A DNA stretch of 64,000 nucleotides from Kingdonia uniflora (lineage: Eukaryota; Streptophyta; Magnoliopsida; Ranunculales; Circaeasteraceae). Positions 43,762 through 56,655 of the stretch are shown here, piece after piece. The notes beneath the pieces are model-generated. The model searched no databases, was not told the origin of the DNA, and worked only from the letters and a program-made list of their open reading frames with translations. The number at the start of each line of letters is the position of its first letter. Positions within the stretch are counted from its first letter, which is position 1. The DNA is taken from positions 1,116,001 through 1,180,000 of the forward strand of contig JACGCM010000012.1 of assembly GCA_014058105.1 (NCBI GenBank). The letters are read 5' to 3'. Position numbers and translations under genes: made by a program.

Positions 43762-46295
43762 ACCATTCTTCATCTTCATTTAAACATTTGTCAAACTCAG
43801 GAAAGCAAAAGGCCAGAGAAAAAGGAAAGTAAGTTGTTGAGATTCTAGAGAGAGGTTGAACAAAAGCAAACATTGTAACTGGAGAGAAAAGGTTGTTGTG
43901 GAAGAGTAGAGTCCTTCATTTCATAGTGTCGTATCGAGAAAGGGATTGAGCATTGCTCCAGACTCTTACTTAAACGTTGAAGGTTAGTGGCTATGATTGA
44001 TTGTGTTAATTTTCGATAATCGTGTAATGTTTGATGTGGAGAGTAGCATATTTGGGTTTCAAAATTTAAAAAGTTTGCTATATTTAGTAAATCTTTAAAA
44101 AGTTTTATCGAGTAAAGAAAAATATTTATGTATGTGTATGATATATGTATTTGGATGATAGATGTATATGTATGCTTAAAAGTATAGACAAAAGATAATA
44201 GTAGAGAAAATTGAATGAATACTTGGACCTGTATATAGGTTGAGGTGTGAGAAAGCTCTGTTATAGAAATTAGCCTCATCCTCAAGCCTAAACTTGTGAT
44301 GGTGATTTCGACCTCCGGTTGTGTTATTGAAAGAGTAACTGATGAACCTAAAAATATAGATATTGTGGGGAGCATCCTGAGAACAGAGAGCCCTAATATT
44401 GTAGATGTAGGTTCAGATAGTGAGGACGAAGTACAATTTTCAGATTTCCCTAGGAATTTTGTGTCCTTGCCCGCAAAGTCTAATGTATCTGAGGAATTTT
44501 GTAAAATCAAAAGTAGTTTAGGTGGGAAATGGGGTAATGTTATAGAACATGCTGAGAGGTTATTTAGTGGATGTACAGTAGAAAATGGGGAAGAGTTCTT
44601 CTTTTTATTGCCTGACTTAGAACATGAAAAATCAAAGAGGAGAGTGGAGGAATCGTTTTTTTTAGTACTTCGATGGGGATGTCCAAAAAGACTTGGATTA
44701 GGGATTTATCTGTTCTTTGTCTCAGTTAGAATTTAGACTAAAGGTATTTTGAATACCATAGAAGCCTGTCCTGCCCAACTGAATAGGAATATATGGGTGG
44801 TGATAAACATCAGTGATAATTTGAATTGATTGTAGGTTAAGAATGAGGTTGAGAGGAGACTAACTCCAGTAGATGTTTTACAGTATTATACTATAAAATA
44901 TTATGCGACAACGGGATGCGCGTATTTTTGTTCTAGATCGTCTCGACCTCTGTTCTTCGATCTGAATTCAGCAGGACGAGTTTGGAATGATAATATGATA
45001 TGGGTAAAAGGTGATTGTCTTCAGAGAATGGTTAAGGAACTCATGGACCTTATATATAAAACTCTGAAGAAAAGTAAGTAATAGTTTGAGATATCGAACT
45101 GTTATAGTTGTAGGTACGTTCTGTCTGTTTAACAATGCACTTTCTTATTTTATAGGTTCTCAGTCGCAGGTGGTAAGAAGAGAATCGCTGATAGATACTG
45201 TAGCTCGGGAAGGTACCGAGCTACTAATTGTTCTAAAAGAGCTCGATATTAGTAAATACAAAAGAGCTAACAGTAGGTTAGAGAAAGTACAAAAATTTTA
45301 AGCTAAGAGACAAATAACGAAAACTGGAGTAGGAAAGAAAGTAGCAGCGGACGGTGAAGAACGACCTATATTAGCGAAAGCTGCTCCAATGTCTCTGAAG
45401 GCTAGTACTGTAGGTACTACGTTGAGCAAGTTAGCTCAGAGGAACCCGAAAAGGAAGGTTGTGAAGGGTGGATCAGCCTCAATAACCACTAAGAGCAGAG
45501 AGGTTGAGATGAGCTCAAAAAAGAGAAGGGAAGATTCTCCTGCTTCTGTGAGTGGGGTGAAAGATGTGAAGAGCGGGCCTACTATGGATGACGAGATGCT
45601 AGCCATGGAAAATAGGCTGAGGGCAGTAACTCGAGGAGGTGCTGAGGAGCTAAACACTTCTGCACAGTTGGAGCTGAGCAAGGTAAGTTGATGCTCTGTA
45701 TGATATTTGAACTTTTTATTTATTTTCGAGCTAACATGTGCCATTTTCCATTCTAGGTTGCTCGCATGTTGAAAGGCATTTGTTTCGGGCTTGAGGATGG
45801 GAGAGCCGAGCTCGAGTGAGCGAAAGCTGAGCTCGAGAAGAGAGTGGCTCAGCTCAAGTTTGATTTGGCTTTGGAGTGGGAGCGATTGGTCTCGGCGAAG
45901 GACATACACCGTGTGACGATGCACGAGCTCATTGGGGAGGCGAAGAAGGGCGTTGAGGAAGTTGCTGCTGCACGTGATAGCCATGGGCACCAACTTTTTG
46001 AAGTGGGGTACTCTATTGCTAACCTCGAAACCATCATAGCAGGACGCTATATTGAAGAGGCCAAAGCAGAAGATGAGCTCTAGGTTGATGATGGCTCTCT
46101 CCAAGGTGTGGTAACAGGTAGTGATGCGGTTTCTGTTAGGATTGACCTAGAGAACCATGAGAGAGATGATGAGAAGGTAGAGTAAAACTGTTTAGAGTTT
46201 GTTTATATTTTTTGTGTGGGTTGAAAATTGTAAGTGTATGGTATATTGATTTGTAGGAACTATTTGGGATAGTCTAAGAGATGTTTTGCACTGTC

Positions 46296-46330
46296 CCAGA
46301 TTATTTATTTATTTATTTATTTATTTATTA
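46296..46330 (+). repeat. (ATTT)n microsatellite in the solo LTR
   Basis: ttatttattt repeats near the 5' end of the LTR. Confidence 0.8.
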
Positions 46331-46514
46331 TTTATTCTTATTTTATTTTATTTGGTTACTTATCATTTTTCATTCATACACCATACCATACGCATCCATA
46401 TTCATATCGTGCATCTTGTTGTTTCATCCTTTTTCTCTTATCAGGCTTTTGGAGTTAGATTCCCTTTTCATGCTTTCGGTGGTTGGGCGGAGGAGTTTGT
46501 TGTTATTGTTTCTT

Positions 46515-46563
46515 CGGGGGGGGGGGGCGTAGTGGCTTGTTGTTGTTGTTGTTGTTGTTGTTG
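46515..46563 (+). repeat. G-run and (TTG)n microsatellite in the solo LTR
   Basis: A run of about 13 G followed shortly by ttgttgttg repeats. Confidence 0.8.
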
Positions 46564-46639
46564 CATTTTTGTCCTGGATGGTATGACCCCAGGGGATCTC
46601 GTGATCCCGGGGGAAGCCTTGTGTTTTTCCAGTTTTGTC

Positions 46640-46865
46640 AAAGCCGTTCGAACGACATTTGTAATCGTTCGAACGAGTTGACATGTCCCCTAGAATTTTT
46701 GTCTTTGAGGGTGGTTCATTCGAATGACTTCCTGTCCTGTTCTAATGAGTCTATTGACCTCCTGGAATTTGGCCCATGATCTCCTAGTCGTTCGAACGAC
46801 TTCTGGGTCCATTCGAACGACTTCGGTGTCCTTTCTGTGACTTCCTTGTCCATTCGAACGACTTG
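46640..46865 (+). repeat. Cluster of cgttcgaacg palindromes
   Basis: At least five copies of cgttcgaacga or cattcgaacgactt, spaced irregularly over 225 bp. The same motif recurs in the LTR-like insertion at 26480-26640. Confidence 0.75.
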
Positions 46866-49800
46866 GCGGTTGTTTTCCCCTTTTTAGTTTTATTTTCATT
46901 TCACTTCTTCTCATTCTCTCTCCCTCACTCTCCACTCACCCTCTCCCTCACTTAATCCCCTTTTCCTTGGTGTTTGGTGGTTGTTGTGGGCGGATTTCCT
47001 CGCCTTTCCTTCGGTGAGTGTTTCCCCTCTTTCATCACCTAATTAAGATTTGTGTTTCTAGGGTTTTATTTGTGGGTTGATTTGGGGTTTCGCGATTTGC
47101 GGTGCGCTTGGTTGCAGGTGTTGGGTTGTTGAGTTGGCGTGATTGTTGCCGGTAGTGTTGAGGTTGATTGTTCTGATTTTGGTTGAGTTGCAGTTGTTGG
47201 ATTTCTGAGTTTATCCTGCGGAATTCGAGCCATTTATCAGGCGAGTATCCCTTCATAGCTAAATTACTTTACTAGTTAACCTGTGTTAGTTAGAGTTATG
47301 CATATTGGCATTGAGTTGTTTAAGATTAGGTTTTGACTGCATTGATTCTCGGTTGTAGTTGTGATTCTATTATTGTTATTTTTCCTATCGTTAGGCATGT
47401 ATGGCGTATTTCCCTTGTCTTTAACGAGGTTGTGCATTGTGTGGTATTTTCTTTTGGTTTGCCCTTGGTGGCTGTGTTCCAGTCTTTTGAGACTAATGTT
47501 GTTGGATGTTGTGACTGGTTAATTAGTCATTGTTCATCTATGCTTGGATGTAATGACTGGTAAATTAGTCACTGTTAGCATCTGTATTTTGGATTGTTTG
47601 CCCTTCTCTAGGCAAGGGTTATCCTTGGCGTAGGCCGTGGGTGCGGCCATGGTGTTTGATCCTTGGGATCTGGTTTCAGTGTGGGTTTCTTATATTTTAG
47701 CTTAATGGGATCGGATACATAAACCAAACTCTACATCGGCTAACCCTTGATAGGTTATCAGGATTCCTACATCGGGTTGAAATAGTAGGGTGATTCTTTG
47801 GTGACAGGTACTATCACATCTATTACCCATCCGGGAGTGTGGGATGGTGTGAGACAGTCCTCAGGTATCGGGCTTCATCCTCGGTGAGGTTGAAATTCCT
47901 TGGAATAAGTGAAATAAAGTTCGGACGTTGGCTCCGTGGGTTGAAAAACCTGGAACACTCTGATCAAGTGATAATATCCTTTAGACTGGTCGAGCTTGGA
48001 CAAGAAATCGTACCATTGTATCCAACTGAGATTCTCGTTAAAGTTATTTTGCATTAGTGGTTGATCATCCCAATGTTTTTAACTATAAGGTCTAGTTCTT
48101 TAAAACATTAATCATTCAATATTAGGACTTAGTGCATCATCCAGCATTTGGGATAATTATGGAACTATCCTAGTCATCATACCATGTCATTATCATATCA
48201 TCATATCATCATCATTATCACATATATTCCTATTCCTATTTCCTATTCTCATACCTATTCTCTATTCCTCCATCCTTCGCAGGTTTATTTTTATTACTTT
48301 AGCTGTTTGCATCATTTATCTCATCCATCTCTCTCTTTCTCTGCACCTGTTATTATTAGTATGTTATTTAGCCTTGTTAGGCATTAGTGAGCCGTGGTTT
48401 TGCTCACTCTCGCTTTGTTCCCCCATTTCAGAGGTGGAGTAGTTACAGTTGGCTGAGGGCTCAGCTGTTGTTTCTAGTTTTGGGTTGCTGTGGATCAGTT
48501 CTTGTATTAGTACTCTTGTTCGATTCCAGCTTTTGGTGCTGTATAGTTTATTGAGACATTATATTTTTATTTTTATTCCTTTTACTCTGATGATATTGCT
48601 ATAGTCAATGACTGAGCCAGACTTGTCCATGGCTCAGTTGTTTGTGGGGGCGAATCGGTTGGATTTCCTGACCTGCACCTCCCGAATGACGGTAATTGGT
48701 CTAGCTACCGATTATTGAATTTTGGGGTGTGACATGTTTGTAAATGTTGATTTGTAGGATCTTAATGATATGCGCCTCAGAATTAATGAATTAGAGAAAG
48801 AGCTCGTTAAGGAGCAAAATGCCTCAGCAACTCTGTTGACTTCGCAAACAGAGCTATAGGTTAGAAAAGAGCTCAAAATATTTGACTTGTATGCTTCGCT
48901 ACATTAGAGCTACAAAGTAAAGTTATAAGGCAAATAGATAGCATAATGAACGACAATAACCAAGTATGTTGAGACTATGTCAGAGTGTTAGAATAGAACA
49001 TATAAAATGTGTACCTTAAAATAAGATATAGATGTTTTTGTCATTAGTACGAGATAACTTCATAGCTTGAGGTCGAAGTAATATCTCATCTTGTTGGCTT
49101 GCGAGAAACTAAAATCTGTTAAAGTTTTATAAAGTTAACTGCAGTATGTATTGATTATATCTGTGAAGTATTATTAAATTGAGCTTGATGATACAGGCCG
49201 AGTTATAGACTATTTGCTTGAGCGAACAACAGACGGTTAAATACAATTATGAGTTTGGGGCTGAATTTGATAGGATGAATGAGGCATATGAAGATAGGGA
49301 GGATCAATATGTCAAAGTACAGATCTAGTTTACCAAGGTGACAAAGATTGTGGATGATCTGACCCAGTAGATCGAAAGTAAAAATGCTGAATTAGAAAAA
49401 TTGTAAAGTGAGCTCGAAGGTGCGGAGACTGAATTAACAAAGCTCAAAAGTAGGATAGATTTGTTGATGGTGAAAGGTAAAGAAGTGGATGTCGCTCAAT
49501 ACCGTATCATGTCGTTTGATACGATAGAAAATAAGTTGCGAGAAAATGTGGTCAGTTTAAAGGGTCAATTGGCCCAGAAGGAAAATGAACTTGTAAAGGC
49601 TCGAGATGATCTACTTGCTTCTGAAAGTGTAGTCGAACAGTTGAGTGGGACCATGCCTGCTAAAGATATTGATCTTTAGATGGCCTTAAAATGGTGTGAC
49701 GAACTGAATGAGAGGGCTGCAAGGTTAAAGGCAGATTTGGCCATGGCCAATTCGTGTGCCAAGAAGGCCGAGGCTGGAGAGTGGTCAAAGAAGAAAAACA

Positions 49801-50599
49801 ATGATGTCGAGGTCTCGACTGCCAAGGGTGACACGGTTAACCCAACAATTCGAATTAAAGAGTTGGAGGCTGATCTTGTTAGTGTTCAAACTCATGTAAA
49901 GAAGGGAAACAAATGTTTAAGAGAGAGCGATTATAAGTTAGATGTTGTTCTTTGTAGAGAACAATAGTTAAAGGGGGGGTGATCGAGAAGAAAAATGAGT
50001 TGTTGAATATAGCTCGTATTGGGGGAAGTGATGAAAACGTGTTGGAGTTGGTAGAACTTTGTGCTCAAGTAGAAGAGTTGAGGACAATGAATAAATCTGA
50101 GTTAGATAAAGCAGTGGGGATAATAGCCCATTAAACTAAGGTGATAATATGCTTAGGGCAACGCAAAGAGCGGGATGGCACTTTACACAAGGAATTGCCA
50201 TAATGTCATCAGAGATTAAGAAAGTGGTTTGTCGAGTTAGTCATGATTGATCGAGAGAAGATTGGTCCAGAAGAGGTGCACTCGAGGGAGCTAATGGCTG
50301 CTATTGCTTATTTTATGGAAGAAGTAAGGAGGATTGAGTTCGAAGGGATACCTTACATGATTGTGTGGAACTTTGAGGTTGTATTTATAATACTAATATA
50401 GATTGAGAAAATAGTCCGAACAACATGAAAATGGAGTTAGGTTTCCGACCTGTAGAACTAGTAGATCAAGGAAGGATTGTTGTAACTACTCGAGCTCCTG
50501 AGTTTATGGCTGCACAACCTCCTTTGTTGGGGAAAGCACAGCTGACCTCCCATAAGAAAAAGCCTATAAACGTAAACTTTAATTTTTGTATTTGTAGAC

Positions 50600-50930
50600 A
50601 TGTAGAGAGATGAAAGCTAGTTTAACTTTTACTTTTACTTCATCTTGTGTCTTATAGAAAGTTAAGATCATTGATTGAAAACTAGTATTACCTTTGTTTT
50701 AATTATTGATAAATGTATAGATGGGCGATTAAAAGCTAGCTTGACCTTTGCTTTAATCTATATATAGAAGGTCGATTGAAAGCTAGTATTACCTTTGCTT
50801 TAATCTATATAGATGTTCGATTGAAAGCTAGTATTACCTTTGCTTTAATCTGTATATAGATGGTCGATTGAAAGCTAGAATTACCTTTATTTCAATCTAT
50901 GAGATTTAGTAGATTCTGCGTGAGTAGAGA
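50600..50930 (-). repeat. Tandem-repeat array in the 3' region of E2
   Basis: About six units with the core gaaagctagtattacctttg / ctttaatct, the reverse complement of the E1 array at 33484-33985. Same position, between integrase and the antisense gene, with different unit number and spacing. Confidence 0.85.
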
Positions 50931-51064
50931 GTAATATGGAAAAAAACTTGGAAGTTTTCTTTGAGTAGAATATAATGTACAGTGTTGGAGATTAAAATTT
51001 CACTTTTGGAATGTAAAGAACAAGAATAGAGTAATTTGTAATGGAGAAACTTGGGATTTAGCAA

Positions 51065-52210
51065 TAATATCATTTTAATCGCCTAGTGTTCCAGGGATTT
51101 AGGATTCGAACACCTTTAACTGCTATGAGGTAGTATGATCCAAGGCTAGTGTGGCCAACAATAAGGAAAGGACCTTGCCAATTTTCTGCGAGCTTTTCAG
51201 CATTTGCTTCATTCTACTCTGTGGAATTTCTCTGAAGATGAGATTGTCGATTTAGAACTCATGGTTTCGAACCCTTCTGTTGTACGAGCTGGTCAACATA
51301 TGGTAATATCGACTTAGGTTGGCAATAGCTCGTTCCCTAGTTTTATCAATCCAGTTCATATTGCAGGCTATCTCGAACTCATTTTCTTCATTTGTTAGCT
51401 TGTAATCTATGACAGGATGGTGGTACTCTATTGGAATGACAACCTCTGTGTTATAAGCCAAGAGGAAGGGGGAACAGCCAGTTGACTATCTTGGTGTGGT
51501 ACGGTATATCCATAAGACGTGATGATGTTCTCGTATCGAATTTCCATTTTTCTGTAATTGAAGCCTTTTCTTGAGTCCATCCACTATTGTTTTGTTGGTG
51601 ATTTTGGCATGTCCATTTCCTTGAGGGTAGTATGGATTAGATGGGGAATGAATGATATTGTATTTGTTAAGGAAGGCCACGACTTTTTCACCAACAAATT
51701 GTGGCCCGTTATCGATCCAAATCAAGTGGGGGAATCCGAATTATGTGATAATGTGTTCCCAGATAAAAGAGATGACCTCTTCTTCTCTAGTTCGACAAAG
51801 AGGAACTATTTCTACCAATTTCGTAAAGTAATCTGTTGCCACGAGTAAGAAATGTCGGTTACCTGGCATATTGGGAAATTCTCCCACGAGATCGAGCGCC
51901 CACCACTTGAAGGGCCTGAATACCGTGTTTGCATGTAGCTCGAGTACAAGGGCTCGAATCATGTGTCCATGTTGTGGATATGTGTCATATTTTTAGGAGT
52001 ACTCTTCCGCTTGCTTGCACATTCCTGACTAGAATACTCCTTGTGTAATTGCCCTATTTGTAAGTGACCGACCTGCGGCGAGGGAGCCACAAGTTCCTTC
52101 ATGTAATTCTTTAAGTATTCCATCGGATTTCTTCTTGGAGGCACTTGAGATAAGGCCCTATCATTGATTGGCGATATAATGACCGTTCTGAACTGTATAA
52201 TGCTTTAAGT
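51065..52210 (-). pseudogene. Integrase of E2
   Basis: Reading leftward: zinc-binding remnants, then WALDLVGEFPNMPGNRHFLL, ATDYFTKLVEIVPLCRT, FIWEHII, WIDNGPQFVGEKVVAFLNKY and YPQGNGHAKITNKTIVDGLK. The catalytic Glu expected in the last motif is Lys, as in E1. The C-terminal parts (MAYNTEVVIPIEYHHPV; NWIDKTRERAIANL) follow. Frameshifts occur near 51960 and 51730 and stops near 51480. Confidence 0.85.
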
Positions 52211-52439
52211 ATTCGATCAACTCTCAGCATTCTTTTAGATCTGGTGGAAGGGGACCATCATATTTATTATCCGTACAGAGGTAGGCGATAAAGGGCTTCT
52301 ACTAATCGTCGTCTTCCTCTTCATCGCCCCCTGTATTGATCGTACATACATAATTAAGATCAATGCCGGGGGTGGACATCACTTCGATCTGTAGATAGTG
52401 TACTTTTGTACCCAAAACCCTGGCTAAATAAGCCAAGGA

Positions 52440-52800
52440 ATCGGCATGTCTGTTTTCGCCTCAAGGCAAATACTCGAGAGTTGCTTTCGCGAATCTGCTC
52501 ATCTGATCGGCAACGAAGGCTACATATTCGATCATCTTGTCATTTTCTTGTATTGTTCTGAGTAATGGTGGACGATGAGTAAAGAATCTTTATAGACTGA
52601 GAGCTCGAGGACGCCAAACTCGAGTGCTAAGTCGAGTCCATGAATTATTGCTTCGTACTCTATGATATTGTTGGAAGTTTCAAAATCCAAGCAAATTGAT
52701 TTCTCAATTCTGTTGTTGGATGGGGTAATCAGTGCGATTCCAATCCCCAACCCTGTGGGTCCTGTTGAACCATCTGTGGGAAGTCTCTACCCTCTCCTTG
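52440..52800 (-). pseudogene. Archaeal-type RNase H of E2
   Basis: GIGIALITPSNNRIEKSI, NNIIEYEAIIHGLDLALEFG and LSVYKDSLLIVHHYSEQY, matching E1 31640-32060. The second Asp region reads YKDS. Confidence 0.82.
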
Positions 52801-52899
52801 TAATCTATTCAGCTTATTCATCAAATGGCTTGGCAGGTGGATGTTCTGTGATTTCTTCTGTAAGGTCAAGATCGTGGTTCTCCCAGTCCGGATCTTCTA

Positions 52900-54250
52900 C
52901 ATGAAATTGACAATGGCCTGACCTTTTTCTGAATGGCGTTGTTCGAACTTGATATCATGTTCTCCCAAACTGACTGACCATTGTTGTACTCTTCATGATT
53001 TTTTTTTCTTAGACAAAACTTCCTAAAGTGGGTAGTTCGTTATAACTTTGACTGAATAAGCTTGGAAGTAGTGCTTGAGTTTCTATGAATTGTAAACGAG
53101 AGTTAGAAGGAGTCGCTCGATCTTATAATAACTTATTTATGCTTGAATGAGGGTTTTGCTAATAAAATAGACAGGTTTTTCAACCTTTCCCTCAAGTCGA
53201 ATGAGGACCGGGCTGATAGAATTATCTGTAACTGCAAGGTAGTTGATCAGTTCCTCATTGTCTATCGGGGTGTTCATGATGGAAGACATTCCCAGATAGG
53301 TTTTGAATTTTGAAAAAGCTATCTCACATTCTTCTGTCCACTGGATCTCTTTATTTGGCTAAACTTTTCCTCATTTGGTACACCCTCAAAATAGTAAGAA
53401 CAACCACCAACATTGATCCAAAGACTTAGAGATGAATCAATTGATAGCAACAATCTTGCTGCGAGTTTCTGTACGTCCTTCTTTATTTTTGGAGAGTGCA
53501 CGTTGATGAGTACTCGAATTTGATCTGGGTCAGCTTCAATCCCCTTCTTGCTGATGAGATGGCTGAGAAACTTTCTTGAGTGCACTCCGAATTGACATTT
53601 ATCAGGGTTAAGCCATATTCTGTATGAGCGTAGAATATGAAAGATTGTGGAAAGATCTTTGATATGGCCTTTGGACTATAAGCTCTTGCACAGAGATCAT
53701 CGATGTAGACTCAACGATTTTCCCCAAGTATGTTTTTGAACATTATTGTTATTAACCGCTGATAAGTCGCTTCTATGTTCCTCAGTCTGAAATGCATGAC
53801 TTTGTAACACTAAAGTCCCCTTTAAGTGATGAAAGCAGTCTTTTCCCTATCAGCTTCCAAGAGAGGTATCTGATTATATCCAGAAGCAGCATCCATCATA
53901 GATAAGAGCTCGTGACCTACCGTGGAATCAAGAATTTGATAAATGATTGGAAGAGGGAAACTGTCATTCGGAGTGTCTTTATTTAGATTAGTGAAATCCA
54001 CGCAAACTTGGACCTTCCCATTCTTCTTTGGAACTACGACAATGTTGGAGATCCAATCCACGTAAACTCGGACCTTCCCATTCTTCTTTGGAACTGCGAT
54101 AATGTTGGAGATTTAATCCTGATACTTAGCTTCTTATCCACATAAACTCAGGCCTTCCCATTCTTCTTTGAAACTGCGATAATGTTGGAGATTCAGTCCA
54201 GGTACTTAGCTTCTTGAATGAATCTGACTTTGATCAACTTATCAATTTTA
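52900..54250 (-). pseudogene. Reverse transcriptase and RNase H of E2, with an internal triplication
   Basis: WISNIVVVPKKNGKVQVCVD, FTNLNKDTPNDSFPLPIIYQ, MDAASGYNQIPLLEADREKT and LGKIVEST (YIDD region degraded, about 53705) show a Ty3/gypsy reverse transcriptase. The segment coding for the first of these motifs is present three times in tandem (53997-54205). RNase H sequence follows down to about 52900. Many stops. Confidence 0.83.
53997..54205 (-). repeat. Tandem triplication inside E2 reverse transcriptase
   Basis: Three copies of a 60-80 bp unit sharing ggaccttcccattcttcttt and actgcgataatgttggagat. E1 has a single copy at 30490-30560. It is a local duplication after insertion, not a protein domain repeat. 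Confidence 0.85.
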
Positions 54251-54699
54251 CTATTAATTTTATCTTGAAGATGAGGTGATAGTCTTCATTGTTTCTGTTT
54301 GATCATCGTGGCATTGTTGCTGATGCTCAATCTGTGACATGCCTTAGATGGATTAACTCTGGGCATTTCTTCAAAAGTCCAAGTGAAGATGTCTCGATTC
54401 ATTCGTAAGAAGTGAACGAGGGATTCCTTGTCGTGCTGGGGCAACTTGGTACCAATATAAGTACCCCTGCTAGGTTCATCATTGTTTATGTACCTTGTAG
54501 GCTCTTCTTTGAAGGCTGGTTATCGATGCGATCAACTTTCTATAATTTCTATACAGCGTATCTGTCAGATATGCCAAGAATGGTAGAAATGGTATTTTTA
54601 CAAGCTCGGGAGAGCGTTTAATTGCCTTTGATTTTTTAGATGCCACTGTTGTGCTTGAAGCGAAATGCTTGATGATACGTAAAAACGATGTCTTTCATG

Positions 54700-55365
54700 T
54701 TGTAGATCTAACAGCGGCCCATAATCCCTTGATAATGAGATTTTGCGTTAATGATGTAGAAAACAATATCGATTATGGCAGATCCAAAGGTGATAGATAA
54801 GATGATCTTGCCTACTTGTTCTTCCTTTAAGCCATTAAAGCCACAGATATTGATGCCGCTTGGAATAACTTGATCAAGTAATCCTATCTGTTCGATCGTG
54901 CTCTGAAAGAAAATTTTAATACCGTTACCAGTATTAATCATCATTATATGTATGACAAATTTTTTCATCTTTAGCATGATAACCAGTGCGTCACGATGAG
55001 GAAACTTGATGTGACTTATATCGTAATCTTTGAATGAAATACCAAGTCGGCGATTGCTTGATTTAGGAGGAAGTTTAACTTCTTTATCTTGAGCGATGAA
55101 ATCGCAGTACTCTGATAATCTCAGCCGTTTGAATCTAGAAGAATTATTAATCTGATGGATCTTGATCATGTTGTTGTGGTGCATATGGTATAAGTGTTTT
55201 TCCTCGACTTGATCTTCGACCTGCGTCTTATAGCTACCATTCTTGTATGATTTCAGATAGACAATGTACCCGTGCATTCTTCCGTCTTTGAAAATATATT
55301 TCATCAACCTCTGTAAAGAATACCAGTTGTTAGTTTCATGAAGATTTACCTTGTGATGCATGCAG
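54700..55365 (-). pseudogene. Protease region of E2
   Basis: NTGNGIKIFFQSTIEQIGL is the active-site strand (N in place of the catalytic Asp). It is followed by VGKIILSITFGSAIIDIVFY and HYQGIMGRC. Counterpart of E1 29640-30260. Confidence 0.72.
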
Positions 55366-55579
55366 TATGGTTTGCTTTAAATTGGTTCTAGTAGTTGAGA
55401 TACACGGTAGAATTTATCGTTAGCTAGCACAGGAAAATTTGATGAGATCCACACATTCATCTTGAGGAGGACCGGCTTGGGTAATACATTGCCTTTTTAA
55501 TGTTTACCTGTGTTTACCTTGAAACGCTTTTGATCACCCTGGTCCTCATTTGGTACATTGTTGCTTTCTATTTTTTAAC

Positions 55580-56577
55580 CTTTAGTGGTTAAGACAGATT
55601 TAGTAGATTTATGCCTTTTGCTCATCATCCATTCTGGGTCAACATACCCATTGACATTGGTAATCATATCCTCCAAGGTCGTGAGTTAGTTTAAGAAGAG
55701 ATGCTCTTATACTTTAAAATCGAGTTGCAGTACATTTTTAAAAATAGTAACAACTGTTTTCTGATAGAGATTATCAAATTTTCGTACGAGCTCCAATTTT
55801 TTTTTTTGCAAAGACCTCGAGCTTCTCTCCTTGTGTTTGTTTGAGACTAATAAGAGAAGATAAATTCTCTTCCTTGTCTTTATTGTGGGCATAAGTCTTG
55901 ACAAAATTCTTCTGTTGTTGGTCACAAATTAGGATAGAATCTTTCAGGTAGAGAATAGAACCACCATAGCGGTTCTCCTTGTAGACTTATTGCGAGCAGA
56001 CGACATATAATATGGTTAAGATTTGAGTGTAATCCTAGTGAATCATGGAATTGTTGAATGTGCTCCTTCGGATCGGTGCCCTTGTATTTACATATCTTTG
56101 GAGTATAGAAACCTATTGGCAGCTTCATATCAAATAACTCTTTGGCAATCAGACTACCTTACACTGAGCTTATCTTCCCAAATAAATTGAAGCTTGTGGT
56201 TCTTGCTGAAGATTTTTGGAAATGGCTTTGCTGGTTGCTCCTCAAGGTCCTAATCTTTATCATACAGAAACTCGGAAGTTCACTGGCACTTGATCATGAT
56301 CTCTGGTATGGGGAGCCTATTGAGTATCTTACAAAGGTTACAATACGATCTACATAGTTGTTATCTATTTTTTATGTCTCGTGAATGCTGTCAGACGAGC
56401 TTGACATTTGCTTTTGAGCTCTTTGTCGCTGAGCTCACGATCAAGAACTAACTGACGCTCAAGCTCATTACATTTTTCTATCTCGGTGTGGAGATTCGCC
56501 CGTTGTTCAGAGAGCTATTCTGGTTTAACTAAAAGATCGAGCTGGATTCCGGTTGTTGGTTGCTTGGAAGTGACCAT
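55580..56577 (-). pseudogene. gag of E2
   Basis: The ATG at 56577 is the likely start (MVTSKQPTTGIQLDL). The Retrotrans_gag core lies at 56128-55640: KLPIGFYTPKICKYKGTDPK, FHDSLGLHSNLNH, LPERFYPNL, then degraded sequence with LISLKQTQGEKLE-like text. Interrupted by several shifts. Confidence 0.82.
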
Positions 56578-56637
56578 GATTGGAAATGGATAGTAGAGTA
56601 AATGTATGCCTTAGGATATCATGGAAATGCCTTCTTT

Positions 56638-56655
56638 CCCACAGACGATGCCAAA
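56638..56655 (-). other. Primer-binding site of E2
   Basis: Minus-strand tttggcatcgtctgtggg, one base different from that of E1. Confidence 0.8.

Larger units (their letters stand above)
46287..48734 (+). repeat. Solo LTR of a large Ty3/gypsy element (Tekay/Del-like)
   Basis: 2448 bp starting TGCACTGTCCCAG and ending TTTTGGGGTGTGACA, flanked by tgttt on both sides (46282-46286 and 48735-48739). No internal coding region and no second LTR, so it is a solo LTR. The ending ggggtgtgaca and the motif ttgctcactctcgctttgttccccatttcag-like at about 48391-48432 resemble chromovirus Tekay/Del LTRs. It also contains several cgttcgaacg palindromes, a (ttg)n run, a (attt)n run and a G-run. It sits exactly inside intron 4 of the E2 antisense gene. 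Confidence 0.85.
43754..50580 (+). pseudogene. E2 antisense gene ORF-c: multi-exon, interrupted by a solo LTR in an intron
   Basis: TATA-like tataaata at 43754. Exon 1 ends 43982 (gaag|GTTAGT). ATG at 44299. Exon 2 ends 45073 (aaa|GTAAGT). Further exons: 45156-45682 (donor GTAAGT), 45757-46176 (donor GTAGAG), 48758-48859, and 49197 to about 50580. Conserved protein parts are FPRNFVSLPAKSN, EEFCKIKSSLGGKWGNVIEH, AYFCSRSSRPLFFDLNSAGR and WNDNMIWVKGDCLQ. A Lys-rich possible nuclear signal (SSKKRRED) follows, then the coiled coil (LRINELEKELVKEQ; LKGQLAQKENELVKARDDL). A few stops and shifts remain. All splice borders align with E1. Confidence 0.75.

Noticed and set aside
43845..44510. 221-codon minus-strand frame in E2
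   Set aside because: It is AT-rich, overlaps intron 1 and exon 2 of the antisense gene, and is not conserved in E1.
45436..46104. 222-codon minus-strand frame opposite the E2 antisense gene
   Set aside because: It crosses an intron of the conserved plus-strand gene and has no counterpart motif in E1. It is a shadow of the charged coiled-coil coding.
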